Shown here in pieces: positions 1 through 7,204 of a DNA stretch of 64,000 nucleotides. Source of the stretch: Flavobacteriaceae bacterium (GTDB lineage Bacteria > Bacteroidota > Bacteroidia > Flavobacteriales > Flavobacteriaceae); assembly GCA_031277535.1 (NCBI GenBank), contig JAITMD010000008.1, positions 1 through 64,000 on the forward strand, given 5' to 3'. Below the pieces are notes generated by a model, which had not been told where the DNA came from, did not search any database, and saw only the letters and a program-made list of their open reading frames with translations. The number at the start of each line of letters is the position of its first letter. Position 1 is the stretch's first letter. The translations under genes and the position numbers were made by a program.

Positions 1-583
1 TAATGAATAAAGTAATAAAGAGGAGATAAGATTCAAAAGGAAAAAGTATGGAGGATGAGAGATATAAAAGAAAATAAAACAAAAGAAAACGCCTTTATAC
101 CTACAAATAAAGACGTTCTCAAACACAAACCAAAATCATCAAAGTTTATTACTTACATTCTTATACTGTACAAATATCACACCTTAATTTTCCTTTTATC
201 CAAAAAAAGCAATCACTTTTCAAATACTTTTTTTCGCCTCAAAAAAGAAGAAATATTTGATTCTTATGTATCTACTAAAACAATCCCTTTTCACAACCTA
301 TTGTTCTCATTTACTTATTTTCCATACATATTCCATAGAATTACCTCTTTTTTATTCCATCCAAAATAGGGTGGTCGGCATGTGGTCGGCATATGATAGG
401 CATATGGTCGGCACAAAACCCAAAGAAACATGCCGACCACTTCCCAATCACATCGCGATCATAAAGCCACCACCAAAAAACGAAATACTCTCTAAAAGAA
501 AATTGTTTAAAAAGTGAAAAAATACACTTTGAATAAAAGCATTCGAAAAAAGGAATAATAAACAGAATTAAATTGCGTAAAAA
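1..583. other. AT-rich stretch without a recognisable gene
   Basis: No reading frame here has a recognisable product; the open frames are short, Lys/Phe/Tyr-rich and typical of chance frames in AT-rich DNA. The only structured part is the repeat at 371-440. The region upstream of position 1 is not visible, so the 3' end of a flanking gene cannot be excluded. Confidence 0.6.
371..440. repeat. four tandem 11-bp units plus an inverted copy
   Basis: Units are GTGGTCGGCAT (371-381), GTGGTCGGCAT (382-392), ATGATAGGCAT (393-403) and ATGGTCGGCAC (404-414). The exact reverse complement ATGCCGACCAC follows at 430-440, so any of the perfect units can pair with it to form a hairpin. It is more GC-rich than the surrounding DNA. 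No long T run follows, so it is not a standard intrinsic terminator. Function unknown. Confidence 0.85.
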
Positions 584-613
584 TTGCAAAAGACCAAATA
601 ATAGCTATTTTTG
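584..613 (+). promoter_or_regulatory. Bacteroidota sigma-ABfr-type promoter of the acyl-CoA dehydrogenase gene
   Basis: TTG at 584-586, a 19-bp spacer, then TATTTTTG (TAnnTTTG) at 606-613. Transcription should start near 618-621, about 25 nt before the ATG at 644. It rules out an upstream TTG start at 611. Confidence 0.8.
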
Positions 614-643
614 TTACTGCAACCAAAAAAACTATTACAATAT

Positions 644-1822
644 ATGAGACCAGATTTGTTTCAATCACCTGATTACTATTTATTAGACGACTTATTAACA
701 GACGAACATAAACTAATTAGAGAATCGGCAAGAGCTTGGGTTAAAAAAGAAGTATCTCCAATAATTGAAGACTTTGCTCAACGCGCTGAATTTCCAAAAC
801 AATTGATTCCAGGATTAGCAGAAATTGGAGGTTTTGGTCCTTATATTCCAACGGAATACGGTGGAGCAGGATTAGACCAGATTTCTTATGGGTTAATTAT
901 GCAAGAAATTGAAAGAGGTGATTCGGGTATCCGTTCTACATCTTCAGTACAATCATCGTTAGTAATGTATCCTATTTGGAAATACGGAAACGAAGAACAA
1001 CGCAATAAGTACTTACCAAAATTAGCTACAGGAGAATACATTGGATGTTTTGGATTAACAGAACCTGACTATGGTTCTAATCCAGGAGGAATGGTAACAA
1101 ACTTTAAAGATATGGGAGATCACTATTTGCTAAACGGTGCAAAGATGTGGATTTCTAATGCTCCTTTTGCAGACATTGCTGTAGTATGGGCAAAAAATGA
1201 AGAAGGACGTATCCATGGACTTATTGTAGAGCGTGGTATGGAAGGGTTTACTACTCCAGAAACACACAATAAATGGTCGTTAAGAGCTTCTGCAACAGGA
1301 GAACTTATTTTTGATAATGTGAAAGTACCAAAAGAAAACTTATTGCCAAACAAATCGGGATTAGGAGCTCCACTTGGATGTCTTGACTCGGCACGATATG
1401 GTATTGCTTGGGGTGCTATTGGGGCAGCTATGGACTGTTATGATACGGCTCTTCGCTATTCACAAGAGCGCATACAGTTTGACAAACCAATTGGTGCAAC
1501 GCAATTGCAACAAAAGAAATTGGCTGAAATGATTACTGAAATCACAAAAGCACAATTATTAACATGGAGATTGGGGGTATTAAGAAACGAAGGACGTGCA
1601 ACCTCTGCTCAAATCTCTATGGCAAAACGCAACAACGTAGCTATGGCATTAGATATAGCACGTGAAGCTCGTCAGATGCTTGGTGGAATGGGTATCACAG
1701 GAGAGTACTCTATTATGCGCCACATGATGAACTTAGAATCTGTAGTAACTTACGAAGGTACACACGATATTCACTTGTTAATCACGGGAATGGACGTAAC
1801 TGGATTCGCTGCATTCAAATAA
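644..1822 (+). CDS. acyl-CoA dehydrogenase, glutaryl-CoA dehydrogenase-like
   Basis: A 392-aa FAD flavoenzyme that oxidises an acyl-CoA at the alpha-beta bond and passes electrons to ETF. The N-terminal helical domain (DEHKLIRESARAWV), the middle beta domain (CFGLTEPDYGSNPGG, then KMWISNAP) and the C-terminal helical domain (ARQMLGGMGITGEYSIMRHM, then VTYEGTHDIHLLITG) are all present; the Glu in YEGT is the usual catalytic base of the glutaryl/isovaleryl group. The closing DVTGFAAF block and the R-rich middle resemble glutaryl-CoA dehydrogenases, so lysine or tryptophan breakdown is a plausible role, though the substrate is not proven. The start at 644 is chosen because the promoter element overlaps the longer frame. 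It is a single gene followed by a terminator. Confidence 0.9.
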   Translation: MRPDLFQSPDYYLLDDLLTDEHKLIRESARAWVKKEVSPIIEDFAQRAEFPKQLIPGLAEIGGFGPYIPTEYGGAGLDQISYGLIMQEIERGDSGIRSTSSVQSSLVMYPIWKYGNEEQRNKYLPKLATGEYIGCFGLTEPDYGSNPGGMVTNFKDMGDHYLLNGAKMWISNAPFADIAVVWAKNEEGRIHGLIVERGMEGFTTPETHNKWSLRASATGELIFDNVKVPKENLLPNKSGLGAPLGCLDSARYGIAWGAIGAAMDCYDTALRYSQERIQFDKPIGATQLQQKKLAEMITEITKAQLLTWRLGVLRNEGRATSAQISMAKRNNVAMALDIAREARQMLGGMGITGEYSIMRHMMNLESVVTYEGTHDIHLLITGMDVTGFAAFK

Positions 1823-1854
1823 AAAATACTTTGATAGATAAAGTTTATATAAAG

Positions 1855-1882
1855 AGCTTCGCCTTTCGGTGAAGCTTTTTTA
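1855..1882 (+). terminator. intrinsic terminator of the acyl-CoA dehydrogenase gene
   Basis: Stem AGCTTCGCC (1855-1863), loop TTTC, GGTGAAGCT (1868-1876) with one G-T pair, followed by a T run. Confidence 0.85.
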
Positions 1883-1888
1883 TTTTTG
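1881..1888 (+). promoter_or_regulatory. -7 element upstream of the DUF3050 gene
   Basis: TATTTTTG fits TAnnTTTG and lies 18 nt before the ATG at 1906. It is embedded in the T tract of the preceding terminator. No TTG at the usual -33 distance. Confidence 0.55.
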
Positions 1889-1905
1889 TATAAAACATTT
1901 TTGAT

Positions 1906-2676
1906 ATGACTATTCAGGAAGTAAACCAATTGATAGTTCCAGAAAGGGAAGCGTTGTTAAACCACCCTTTGTATAACAAAATAAAAACAATACCAGACTT
2001 ATGTGCCTTTATGGAGGGACATGTTTATGCGGTTTGGGATTTTATGTCGTTGCTAAAAGCCTTACAACAAAAGCTTACTTGTACAACAGTACCTTGGTTT
2101 GCATCAGCTTATCCACAGACACGTTATTTAATTAATGAAATTGTACTGGCAGAAGAATCAGATTTAGCCTATGACGGTAGTCGTTTGAGTCATTTCGAAA
2201 TGTACTTAGACGCAATGCATACAGCCAAAGCAAATACATCTGACATTGAAGCATTGATTAATAATCTACAACAAGGCACTGCAATTACTGAAGCTATTGC
2301 TCAAACAAGTTTAGCAGATGGTGTAAAAGATTTTTTAAACTTCACTTTCCAAACCATTGCAGGAGGTAAAGAACATGAGATTGCTGCTGCCTTTACATTT
2401 GGTCGCGAAGATCTTATTCCGGATATGTTTACAGAAATATTAAAAGGATTTCAACAAAACTTTCCAGAAACTGATTTGACTAAATTAGTATATTACTTTG
2501 AAAGACACATTGAATTGGATGGAGATGAGCATGGACCGATGGCTATGCAAATGATAACAGAACTATGTGGAGACAACAAACAAAAATGGGACGAAGTAGT
2601 AGTGGTATCTAAACAAGCTTTGGTTAAAAGATACAACTTGTGGAATGCTATTGAACAAGTTATAGATAACAAGTAA
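1906..2676 (+). CDS. DUF3050 family protein
   Basis: A 256-aa soluble protein recognised as DUF3050: the opening LNHPLYNKIKTIPDLCAFMEGHVYAVWDFM, the middle ARYLINEIVLAEESD-like segment (here TRYLINEIVLAEESDLAYDG, then SHFEMYLDAM) and the histidine-rich C-terminal part (YYFERHIELDGDEHGPMA) are the family hallmarks. The conserved His/Glu residues on helices (GGKEHEIAAAFTFGRED, RHIELDGDEHG) recall helical metal- or heme-binding folds such as heme oxygenase-like proteins; that fold assignment is an inference. The biochemical function is not known to me. It stands alone between a terminator and an SDR gene 67 bp downstream, which may be co-transcribed because no terminator hairpin is visible between them. 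Confidence 0.85.
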   Translation: MTIQEVNQLIVPEREALLNHPLYNKIKTIPDLCAFMEGHVYAVWDFMSLLKALQQKLTCTTVPWFASAYPQTRYLINEIVLAEESDLAYDGSRLSHFEMYLDAMHTAKANTSDIEALINNLQQGTAITEAIAQTSLADGVKDFLNFTFQTIAGGKEHEIAAAFTFGREDLIPDMFTEILKGFQQNFPETDLTKLVYYFERHIELDGDEHGPMAMQMITELCGDNKQKWDEVVVVSKQALVKRYNLWNAIEQVIDNK

Positions 2677-2743
2677 AACTTAACACAAATACAACCTCTA
2701 TACAAGGAGAGTTTTTTGTAATTTTAAAACAAACGAAAAGGTT

Positions 2744-3463
2744 ATGACAAATTTGAAAGGAAAGAATGCAATTATAACAGGAGGTGGTAGAGGACTTGGA
2801 AAAGCTACTGCACTTGCTTTTGCTCAAGAAGGAATAAATGTAGCGATTACAGGTAGAAATGAGAAAGCACTACAAGAAACTGTAGCAGAATTACAAGCTT
2901 TGGGAGTACAAGCTACTTATGCAGTGTTTGATGTAACAGACAAAGCAGCTGTAAAAACAGAAATAGCAAAAGTGATTGAAACACTTGGTGGAATCGATAT
3001 TTTGGTAAACAATGCAGGTATTGCTGAGTTTGGTAAATTTACAGATATGCCAGCTGAACGTTGGGAAGAGATTTTACTAACTAATGTTATGGGAGTATAT
3101 AACGTGACAAGAGAAGTATTACCTCACTTAATTGACAAAAATGAAGGAGATATCTTTAACGTAGCATCTACAGCAGGATTAAATGGTAATCCTTCTACAT
3201 CTGCTTATTCTGCTTCTAAGTTTGCAGTAATTGGTTTGTCAGAATCATTGATGAAAGAAGTTAGAAAAAACAATATTAGAGTTTGTACATTAACGCCAAG
3301 TACTATTGCGTCTGATATGTCTATCGAATTGGGATTAACAGATGGTAATCCAGATCATATTTTACAACCAGAAGACTTTGCAGAACTTATTGTAGCAACT
3401 ATGAAATTACCGCGTAGAGCTTTGCTAAAAACAGCCTCTCTATGGACGACTAATCCAGCATAA
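2744..3463 (+). CDS. SDR family 3-oxoacyl-ACP reductase-like protein
   Basis: A 239-aa short-chain dehydrogenase/reductase of classical length. The NAD(P)-binding glycine motif GGGRGLGK sits at residues about 13-20, NNAG at about 88-91, the catalytic Ser in NVASTAGLNG, and the YxxxK pair in SAYSASKFAVIGLSE. It resembles FabG-like ketoreductases, but the genuine fabG of this organism may be elsewhere; the substrate cannot be read from the sequence. A weak promoter-like TAATTTTA lies upstream. A strong terminator follows directly. Confidence 0.88.
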   Translation: MTNLKGKNAIITGGGRGLGKATALAFAQEGINVAITGRNEKALQETVAELQALGVQATYAVFDVTDKAAVKTEIAKVIETLGGIDILVNNAGIAEFGKFTDMPAERWEEILLTNVMGVYNVTREVLPHLIDKNEGDIFNVASTAGLNGNPSTSAYSASKFAVIGLSESLMKEVRKNNIRVCTLTPSTIASDMSIELGLTDGNPDHILQPEDFAELIVATMKLPRRALLKTASLWTTNPA

Positions 3464-3471
3464 TATCAAAT

Positions 3472-3503
3472 AAGGCAGTGAATATTCACTGCCTTATTTT
3501 TTT
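3472..3503 (+). terminator. intrinsic terminator after the SDR gene
   Basis: A perfect 24-bp palindrome AAGGCAGTGAAT/ATTCACTGCCTT (3472-3495) followed by ATTTTTTT. Confidence 0.9.
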
Positions 3504-3549
3504 GTCTATCAACAAGATAGGTCATTAACAAAAATATTCGTAATTTAAC

Positions 3550-3578
3550 TTGATGAGTCATAAATTTGTTTACATTTG
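3550..3578 (+). promoter_or_regulatory. Bacteroidota-type promoter of mtgA
   Basis: TTG at 3550-3552, an 18-bp spacer, TACATTTG at 3571-3578. The ATG at 3603 is 24 nt further. The element overlaps a possible TTG start at 3576, which is therefore rejected. Confidence 0.8.
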
Positions 3579-3602
3579 CCCGATTTTTCAAAACATACTT
3601 GC

Positions 3603-4316
3603 ATGATACGTAAAATATTTCGCTATATACTAAAGATTGTCCTGTGGTTTTTTGCCCTTAGTATCTTTTCTGTTCTTCTATTCCGTTTTGTCCCAGTACC
3701 CTATACGCCACTAATGTTTATCCGAGTAGGTGAACAGATGGCAGATGGCAAAGCACCAACATTAAAACACAAATGGGTGCCTATGGAAAATATAAGTACT
3801 AACCTGCAAAAAGCAGTTATTACAAGTGAGGATGGTCATTTCTTAAAACACAATGGTTTTGACTTTGATGCCATTGAAAAAGCAATGAAAAACAATCAGA
3901 AAGGTAAAAAGATAAAAGGAGGAAGTACTATCTCTCAACAAACAGCTAAAAATGTATTCTTATGGCCTGGTCGTAGTTATATACGCAAAGGATTTGAAGC
4001 GTATTTTACGCTACTCATTGAAACATTTTGGTCCAAAGAGCGCATTTTAGAAGTTTATTTGAATAGTATAGAGATGGGAGATGGAATATATGGAGCACAA
4101 GCAGCAGCACAACATTGGTATGGAAAAGATGCCAAAAACCTTACTGCAAACGAAGCTGCAGGAATAGCTGTAATACTACCCAATCCGCGTAGATACAAAG
4201 CAAGTAATTCTGGTCCCTATATCAGTAAACGCAAACAGACTATCACTCGTTATGTAAAAAGTTATGGTCCGCTAAACTTTGAAGAAGAGAAAGAAACAAG
4301 AAAGAAAAAGAAATAA
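3603..4316 (+). CDS. mtgA: monofunctional biosynthetic peptidoglycan transglycosylase
   Basis: A 237-aa single-domain GT51 enzyme that polymerises lipid II into glycan strands. One N-terminal membrane anchor (residues about 5-28, IFRYILKIVLWFFALSIFSVLL) is followed by the GT51 motifs: EDGHFLKHNGFD with the catalytic Glu, GGSTISQQTAKNVFLW, KERILEVYLNSIEMGDGIYGAQAAA and the LPNPRRY segment. It has no transpeptidase domain, and its length matches E. coli MtgA. The tail is lysine-rich (KKKK). It is a single gene with its own promoter. Confidence 0.95.
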   Translation: MIRKIFRYILKIVLWFFALSIFSVLLFRFVPVPYTPLMFIRVGEQMADGKAPTLKHKWVPMENISTNLQKAVITSEDGHFLKHNGFDFDAIEKAMKNNQKGKKIKGGSTISQQTAKNVFLWPGRSYIRKGFEAYFTLLIETFWSKERILEVYLNSIEMGDGIYGAQAAAQHWYGKDAKNLTANEAAGIAVILPNPRRYKASNSGPYISKRKQTITRYVKSYGPLNFEEEKETRKKKK

Positions 4317-4358
4317 AATATTTATATTTTTTTAACTATCAAACAAGCGTTCTTTTTA

Positions 4359-4366
4359 TACATTTG
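4359..4366 (+). promoter_or_regulatory. -7 element of the lipoprotein gene
   Basis: TACATTTG, 22 nt before the ATG at 4389. No clear TTG at -33. Confidence 0.55.
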
Positions 4367-4388
4367 ATATAACAAAATAAAATAACCT

Positions 4389-4928
4389 ATGAAAAAATTA
4401 ATCTTATCATTAGCCGTATGTGGTCTATTATTTACAACTTCATGTAAAGACAAAAATGCAGAAGTTGAGACTACTGAACAAACAGAAGTAGAAGCTACAG
4501 ATTTAGCAAAAGCTAAAGAAGATGCTCAAGTAAAATTGGATGAAGCAAAACAAGCTTTAGAAGCTGCTATTAAAAGTGGGGATAAAGCTGCGGAAGAATT
4601 AGCTAAAAAAGCAGTAGAAGATGCTCAAAAAGCTTGGGATGAAGCTGCTGGTAAATTAGGTGAAGCTGCTGGAGATATTAAAAATGATGCTCAAGAAGTT
4701 GCAGGTGAACTAAAAGACAAAGTAAACGAAACCAAAGAAGAAACTGCTAAAGTAGCTGGTGAATTAAAAGATGCTGCTACACAAAAAACAGAAGAAATTA
4801 AAAAAGCTACTGACAAAACAGTAGAAAACTTAGACAAAAAAGGTGCTGAGCTAAAAGAAAAAGCAACTAATGCAAGCGAAGAAGCTAAAAAAGGATTGAA
4901 AAATACTGCTGACGCTTTGAAAAAATAA
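4389..4928 (+). CDS. LEA-like helical repeat lipoprotein
   Basis: A 179-aa protein with a lipoprotein signal (MKKLILSLAVCGLLFTTSC; lipobox FTTSC, Cys 19). The mature part is almost entirely Ala, Lys, Glu and Asp, with an 11-residue-like periodicity of segments such as KDKVNETKEET, KDAATQKTEEI, KGAELKEKATN and AEELAKKAVEDAQKAWDEA. No Cys, Pro or aromatic cluster interrupts it, so it should be a long amphipathic helix or coiled coil. The composition resembles group 3 LEA and YtxH-like stress proteins; function is not established. It sits next to the stress protein Dps but has its own promoter and terminator. Confidence 0.75.
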   Translation: MKKLILSLAVCGLLFTTSCKDKNAEVETTEQTEVEATDLAKAKEDAQVKLDEAKQALEAAIKSGDKAAEELAKKAVEDAQKAWDEAAGKLGEAAGDIKNDAQEVAGELKDKVNETKEETAKVAGELKDAATQKTEEIKKATDKTVENLDKKGAELKEKATNASEEAKKGLKNTADALKK

Positions 4929-4936
4929 TACCAACG

Positions 4937-4962
4937 AGGGACTCAATAGAGTCCCTTTTTTT
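4937..4962 (+). terminator. intrinsic terminator
   Basis: Stem AGGGACTC (4937-4944), loop AATA, GAGTCCCT (4949-4956), then a T run. Confidence 0.9.
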
Positions 4963-5148
4963 ATAGCTTTCTTTCGAAGATACAAAAGATACAACATACA
5001 CTTCAACATAATTAAGTCACAAAAACAAAGCCGAATTATATACTATACAATCGAATATATAAATAGTAATATAAGATAATACAATCCACTTAAAGTATTA
5101 ATAATCTGTTTTATACCTATCTTTACATTAATAAAAAAACAAAGAACT

Positions 5149-5622
5149 ATGAAAACAAATATCGGACTTACAGACAGTGCACGTCAATTTAATGCAGAAG
5201 TATTAGCAAAATTATTAGCAGACGAATTTGTGTTATACACAAAAGCACGAAATGCACACTATAATGTTACAGGAGTAGATTTTCACTCTAAACACGTTTA
5301 TTTTGAAGAACTATACACTGAGTTGGCTGTAAACGTAGATGCTATTGCAGAACGTATCAAAACATTAGGACATTATGCTCCTTCGTCATTAAAAGACTAC
5401 TTAAAGCTTACTCACTTAACAGAAGAAAGAGCTACTGATAAAACAGATAGCAAATCATGGATTAGTGAGTTGTTGATAGACTATGAGATCATTGTATCAT
5501 TTATTAGACAGAACATTGATGCAATTGAAGAGTCTAACGACAAAAGTACTGCAGACTTCTTAATTGGATTAATGGAAGCACACGAAAAAACAGCATGGAT
5601 GTTGAGAGCTCACATCGGATAA
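5149..5622 (+). CDS. dps: Dps family DNA-binding/ferritin-like protein
   Basis: 157 aa, the normal length for Dps. The ferroxidase ligands at the dimer interface are all visible: His37 in NAHYNV, His49 and Glu53 in HSKHVYFEEL, Asp64 and Glu68 in DAIAERI, matching H51, H63, D67, D78 and E82 of E. coli Dps. It should form dodecamers that oxidise and store iron using hydrogen peroxide, protecting DNA. The N-terminus is short and has no Lys-rich DNA-binding tail, so DNA binding is uncertain. The upstream TATCTTTA (5119-5126) is one base off the -7 consensus. Confidence 0.92.
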   Translation: MKTNIGLTDSARQFNAEVLAKLLADEFVLYTKARNAHYNVTGVDFHSKHVYFEELYTELAVNVDAIAERIKTLGHYAPSSLKDYLKLTHLTEERATDKTDSKSWISELLIDYEIIVSFIRQNIDAIEESNDKSTADFLIGLMEAHEKTAWMLRAHIG

Positions 5623-5642
5623 TACAGGAAACAACACGATAA

Positions 5643-5676
5643 AAAAGGTTTGTCTTTTATAGGCAAACCTTTTTTG
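5643..5676 (+). terminator. intrinsic terminator of dps
   Basis: AAAAGGTTTG (5643-5652) pairs with CAAACCTTTT (5664 onward), followed by further T. Confidence 0.85.
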
Positions 5677-5708
5677 TTACTTTTACTCTCAAACCAACAA
5701 ACAACAAA

Positions 5709-6314
5709 ATGAAGAAACTATTTATGTTGGGAGCTCTATTAACAATGATGATTGCTTGCTCTCAACCTAAAACAGCTATAGAAAAAGCCGAACTATTTCA
5801 ATCAAAACTAAACAAAGAATTTGCAAATAAAGATTCTTCTCCTTTACCTCCAGATGCTATTAAAAAATTCACATCTTTAGACTTCTATCCCATAGAAGAA
5901 CGCTATATTATACAAGCCAAATTAACACTTACTCCAGAAGAAAAGCCTTTCGAAATGCCTACTACTACAGAACGCAAACCTGTATATGTAAAATATGGTG
6001 TATTAAATTTTTTACTTAGTGGTAAAGAACATCAATTAGACATTTATCAAGACGTAAATCTCAGAGAGAAAAAAGAATATGCTAATCATCTGTTTCTTCC
6101 ATTTACGGATCTTACTTCAGGAGTTAGTTCTTACGGAGGCGGTAGATACTTAGATTTAGAAATCCCTAAAACCGATAGCATTACATTAAATTTCAATATG
6201 GCCTATAATCCATATTGTGTATATAACCCTAAGTTTTCTTGTCCTATCCCTCCCGCTCAAAACTTTATAGAAGCAGAAATAAATGCAGGAGTAAAAGATT
6301 ATAAATACGAATAA
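5709..6314 (+). CDS. DUF1684 domain lipoprotein
   Basis: A 201-aa protein with a lipobox at MMIAC (Cys 17), so it is probably anchored in the envelope. The second half carries the DUF1684 signature: YGGGRYLDLEIP, then NFNMAYNPYCVYNPKFSCPIPP and a closing INAGVKDY. Conserved Tyr-Asn-Pro and two Cys (in PYCVY and FSCPIP) are present. DUF1684 proteins are widespread in Bacteroidota and their function is unknown. It is flanked by the dps terminator and by an SDR gene with its own promoter. Confidence 0.85.
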   Translation: MKKLFMLGALLTMMIACSQPKTAIEKAELFQSKLNKEFANKDSSPLPPDAIKKFTSLDFYPIEERYIIQAKLTLTPEEKPFEMPTTTERKPVYVKYGVLNFLLSGKEHQLDIYQDVNLREKKEYANHLFLPFTDLTSGVSSYGGGRYLDLEIPKTDSITLNFNMAYNPYCVYNPKFSCPIPPAQNFIEAEINAGVKDYKYE

Positions 6315-6334
6315 TCAAAACAGCAAGAAACGGA

Positions 6335-6365
6335 TTGTGAGCCTATAAGTGTCTTACTACTTTTG
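6335..6365 (+). promoter_or_regulatory. Bacteroidota-type promoter of the second SDR gene
   Basis: TTG at 6335-6337, a 20-bp spacer, TACTTTTG at 6358-6365; the ATG is at 6386. Confidence 0.78.
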
Positions 6366-6385
6366 ATTCTTTAAAACAATTAGAG

Positions 6386-7141
6386 ATGAGATTAAAAGGT
6401 AAAACAGCACTTATAACAGGTGGCACAAGTGGTATAGGTAAGGCAACCGCACAATTATTTAGCAGTGAAGGCGCACAAGTAATCATTACAGGCCGAAACA
6501 AAGACACTGTAGAAAGCACTGCAAACGAAATAGGAAACAACACAATTGGTATTGTGTCTGATGCTGGCTCTATGAAAGATTTACTAAGTTTGCAAGAGCA
6601 ACTGCTATCCTATGTGAAACAAATCGACATTGTATTTGTTAATGCTGGATTTGGAAAGTACGCGCCTCTCGAGTTTATTGATGAAGCACACTACAGCGAA
6701 ATGTTTGACACTCTTGTACGAGGTACATTATTTACTGTGCAACAAGTAGTCCCTTTGCTTTCTAAGAATAGTGCTATTGTACTCAATACCTCTATCGTTA
6801 CAGAAATAGGTATGCCAAATTCAAGTGTTTATTCTGCTGCTAAAGCAGCTGTACAATCCTTCACCAAAACCTTTGCGTCAGAATTAATTACCAAAGGCAT
6901 TCGAGTCAATGCTGTATCTCCTGGGCCTATACAAACCAATTACTTCGACAGATCCAATCTGTCTAAAGAACAGGTAGAACAGTTTACTACTTCCTTTGCT
7001 CCACAAGTGCCTATACAGCGCTTCGGGCTTGCCTCAGAAGTAGCAGAAGCTGTACTCTTTTTAGCATCTGATGCAGCCTCATTTGTGGTAGGAACAGAAT
7101 TAAGTGTAGATGGAGGTTTTCCTAAAATAAAAACAAGTTAA
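6386..7141 (+). CDS. SDR family oxidoreductase
   Basis: A 251-aa classical short-chain dehydrogenase. Cofactor motif GGTSGIGK at residues about 12-19, NAGFGKYAPLE in place of the usual NNAG (N-A-G kept), catalytic Ser in NTSIV, YxxxK in SVYSAAKAAVQSF, and the C-terminal PGPIQTNY plus the closing SVDGGF typical of the family. The substrate is unknown. It is not closely related to the SDR at 2744. Monocistronic, ending in a bidirectional terminator shared with the convergent peptidase gene. Confidence 0.88.
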   Translation: MRLKGKTALITGGTSGIGKATAQLFSSEGAQVIITGRNKDTVESTANEIGNNTIGIVSDAGSMKDLLSLQEQLLSYVKQIDIVFVNAGFGKYAPLEFIDEAHYSEMFDTLVRGTLFTVQQVVPLLSKNSAIVLNTSIVTEIGMPNSSVYSAAKAAVQSFTKTFASELITKGIRVNAVSPGPIQTNYFDRSNLSKEQVEQFTTSFAPQVPIQRFGLASEVAEAVLFLASDAASFVVGTELSVDGGFPKIKTS

Positions 7142-7152
7142 TACAAATACAA

Positions 7153-7180
7153 AAGGCGAGTCAATAAACTGACTCGCCTT
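7153..7180. terminator. bidirectional terminator between convergent genes
   Basis: A perfect 11-bp inverted repeat AAGGCGAGTCA (7153-7163) / TGACTCGCCTT (7170-7180) with a 6-nt loop, midway between the + SDR and the - peptidase. Confidence 0.85.
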
Positions 7181-7204
7181 CTTCATATCTAAATAAGTTA
7201 CTTC

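Noticed and set aside
371..440. CRISPR-like array
   Set aside because: The 11-bp units are contiguous with no spacers, and no cas gene is present.
55..517. Open frames of 82-104 codons near the left edge, both strands
   Set aside because: Lys/Phe/Tyr/Ser-rich, mutually overlapping, no promoter, no recognisable family; chance frames in AT-rich DNA.
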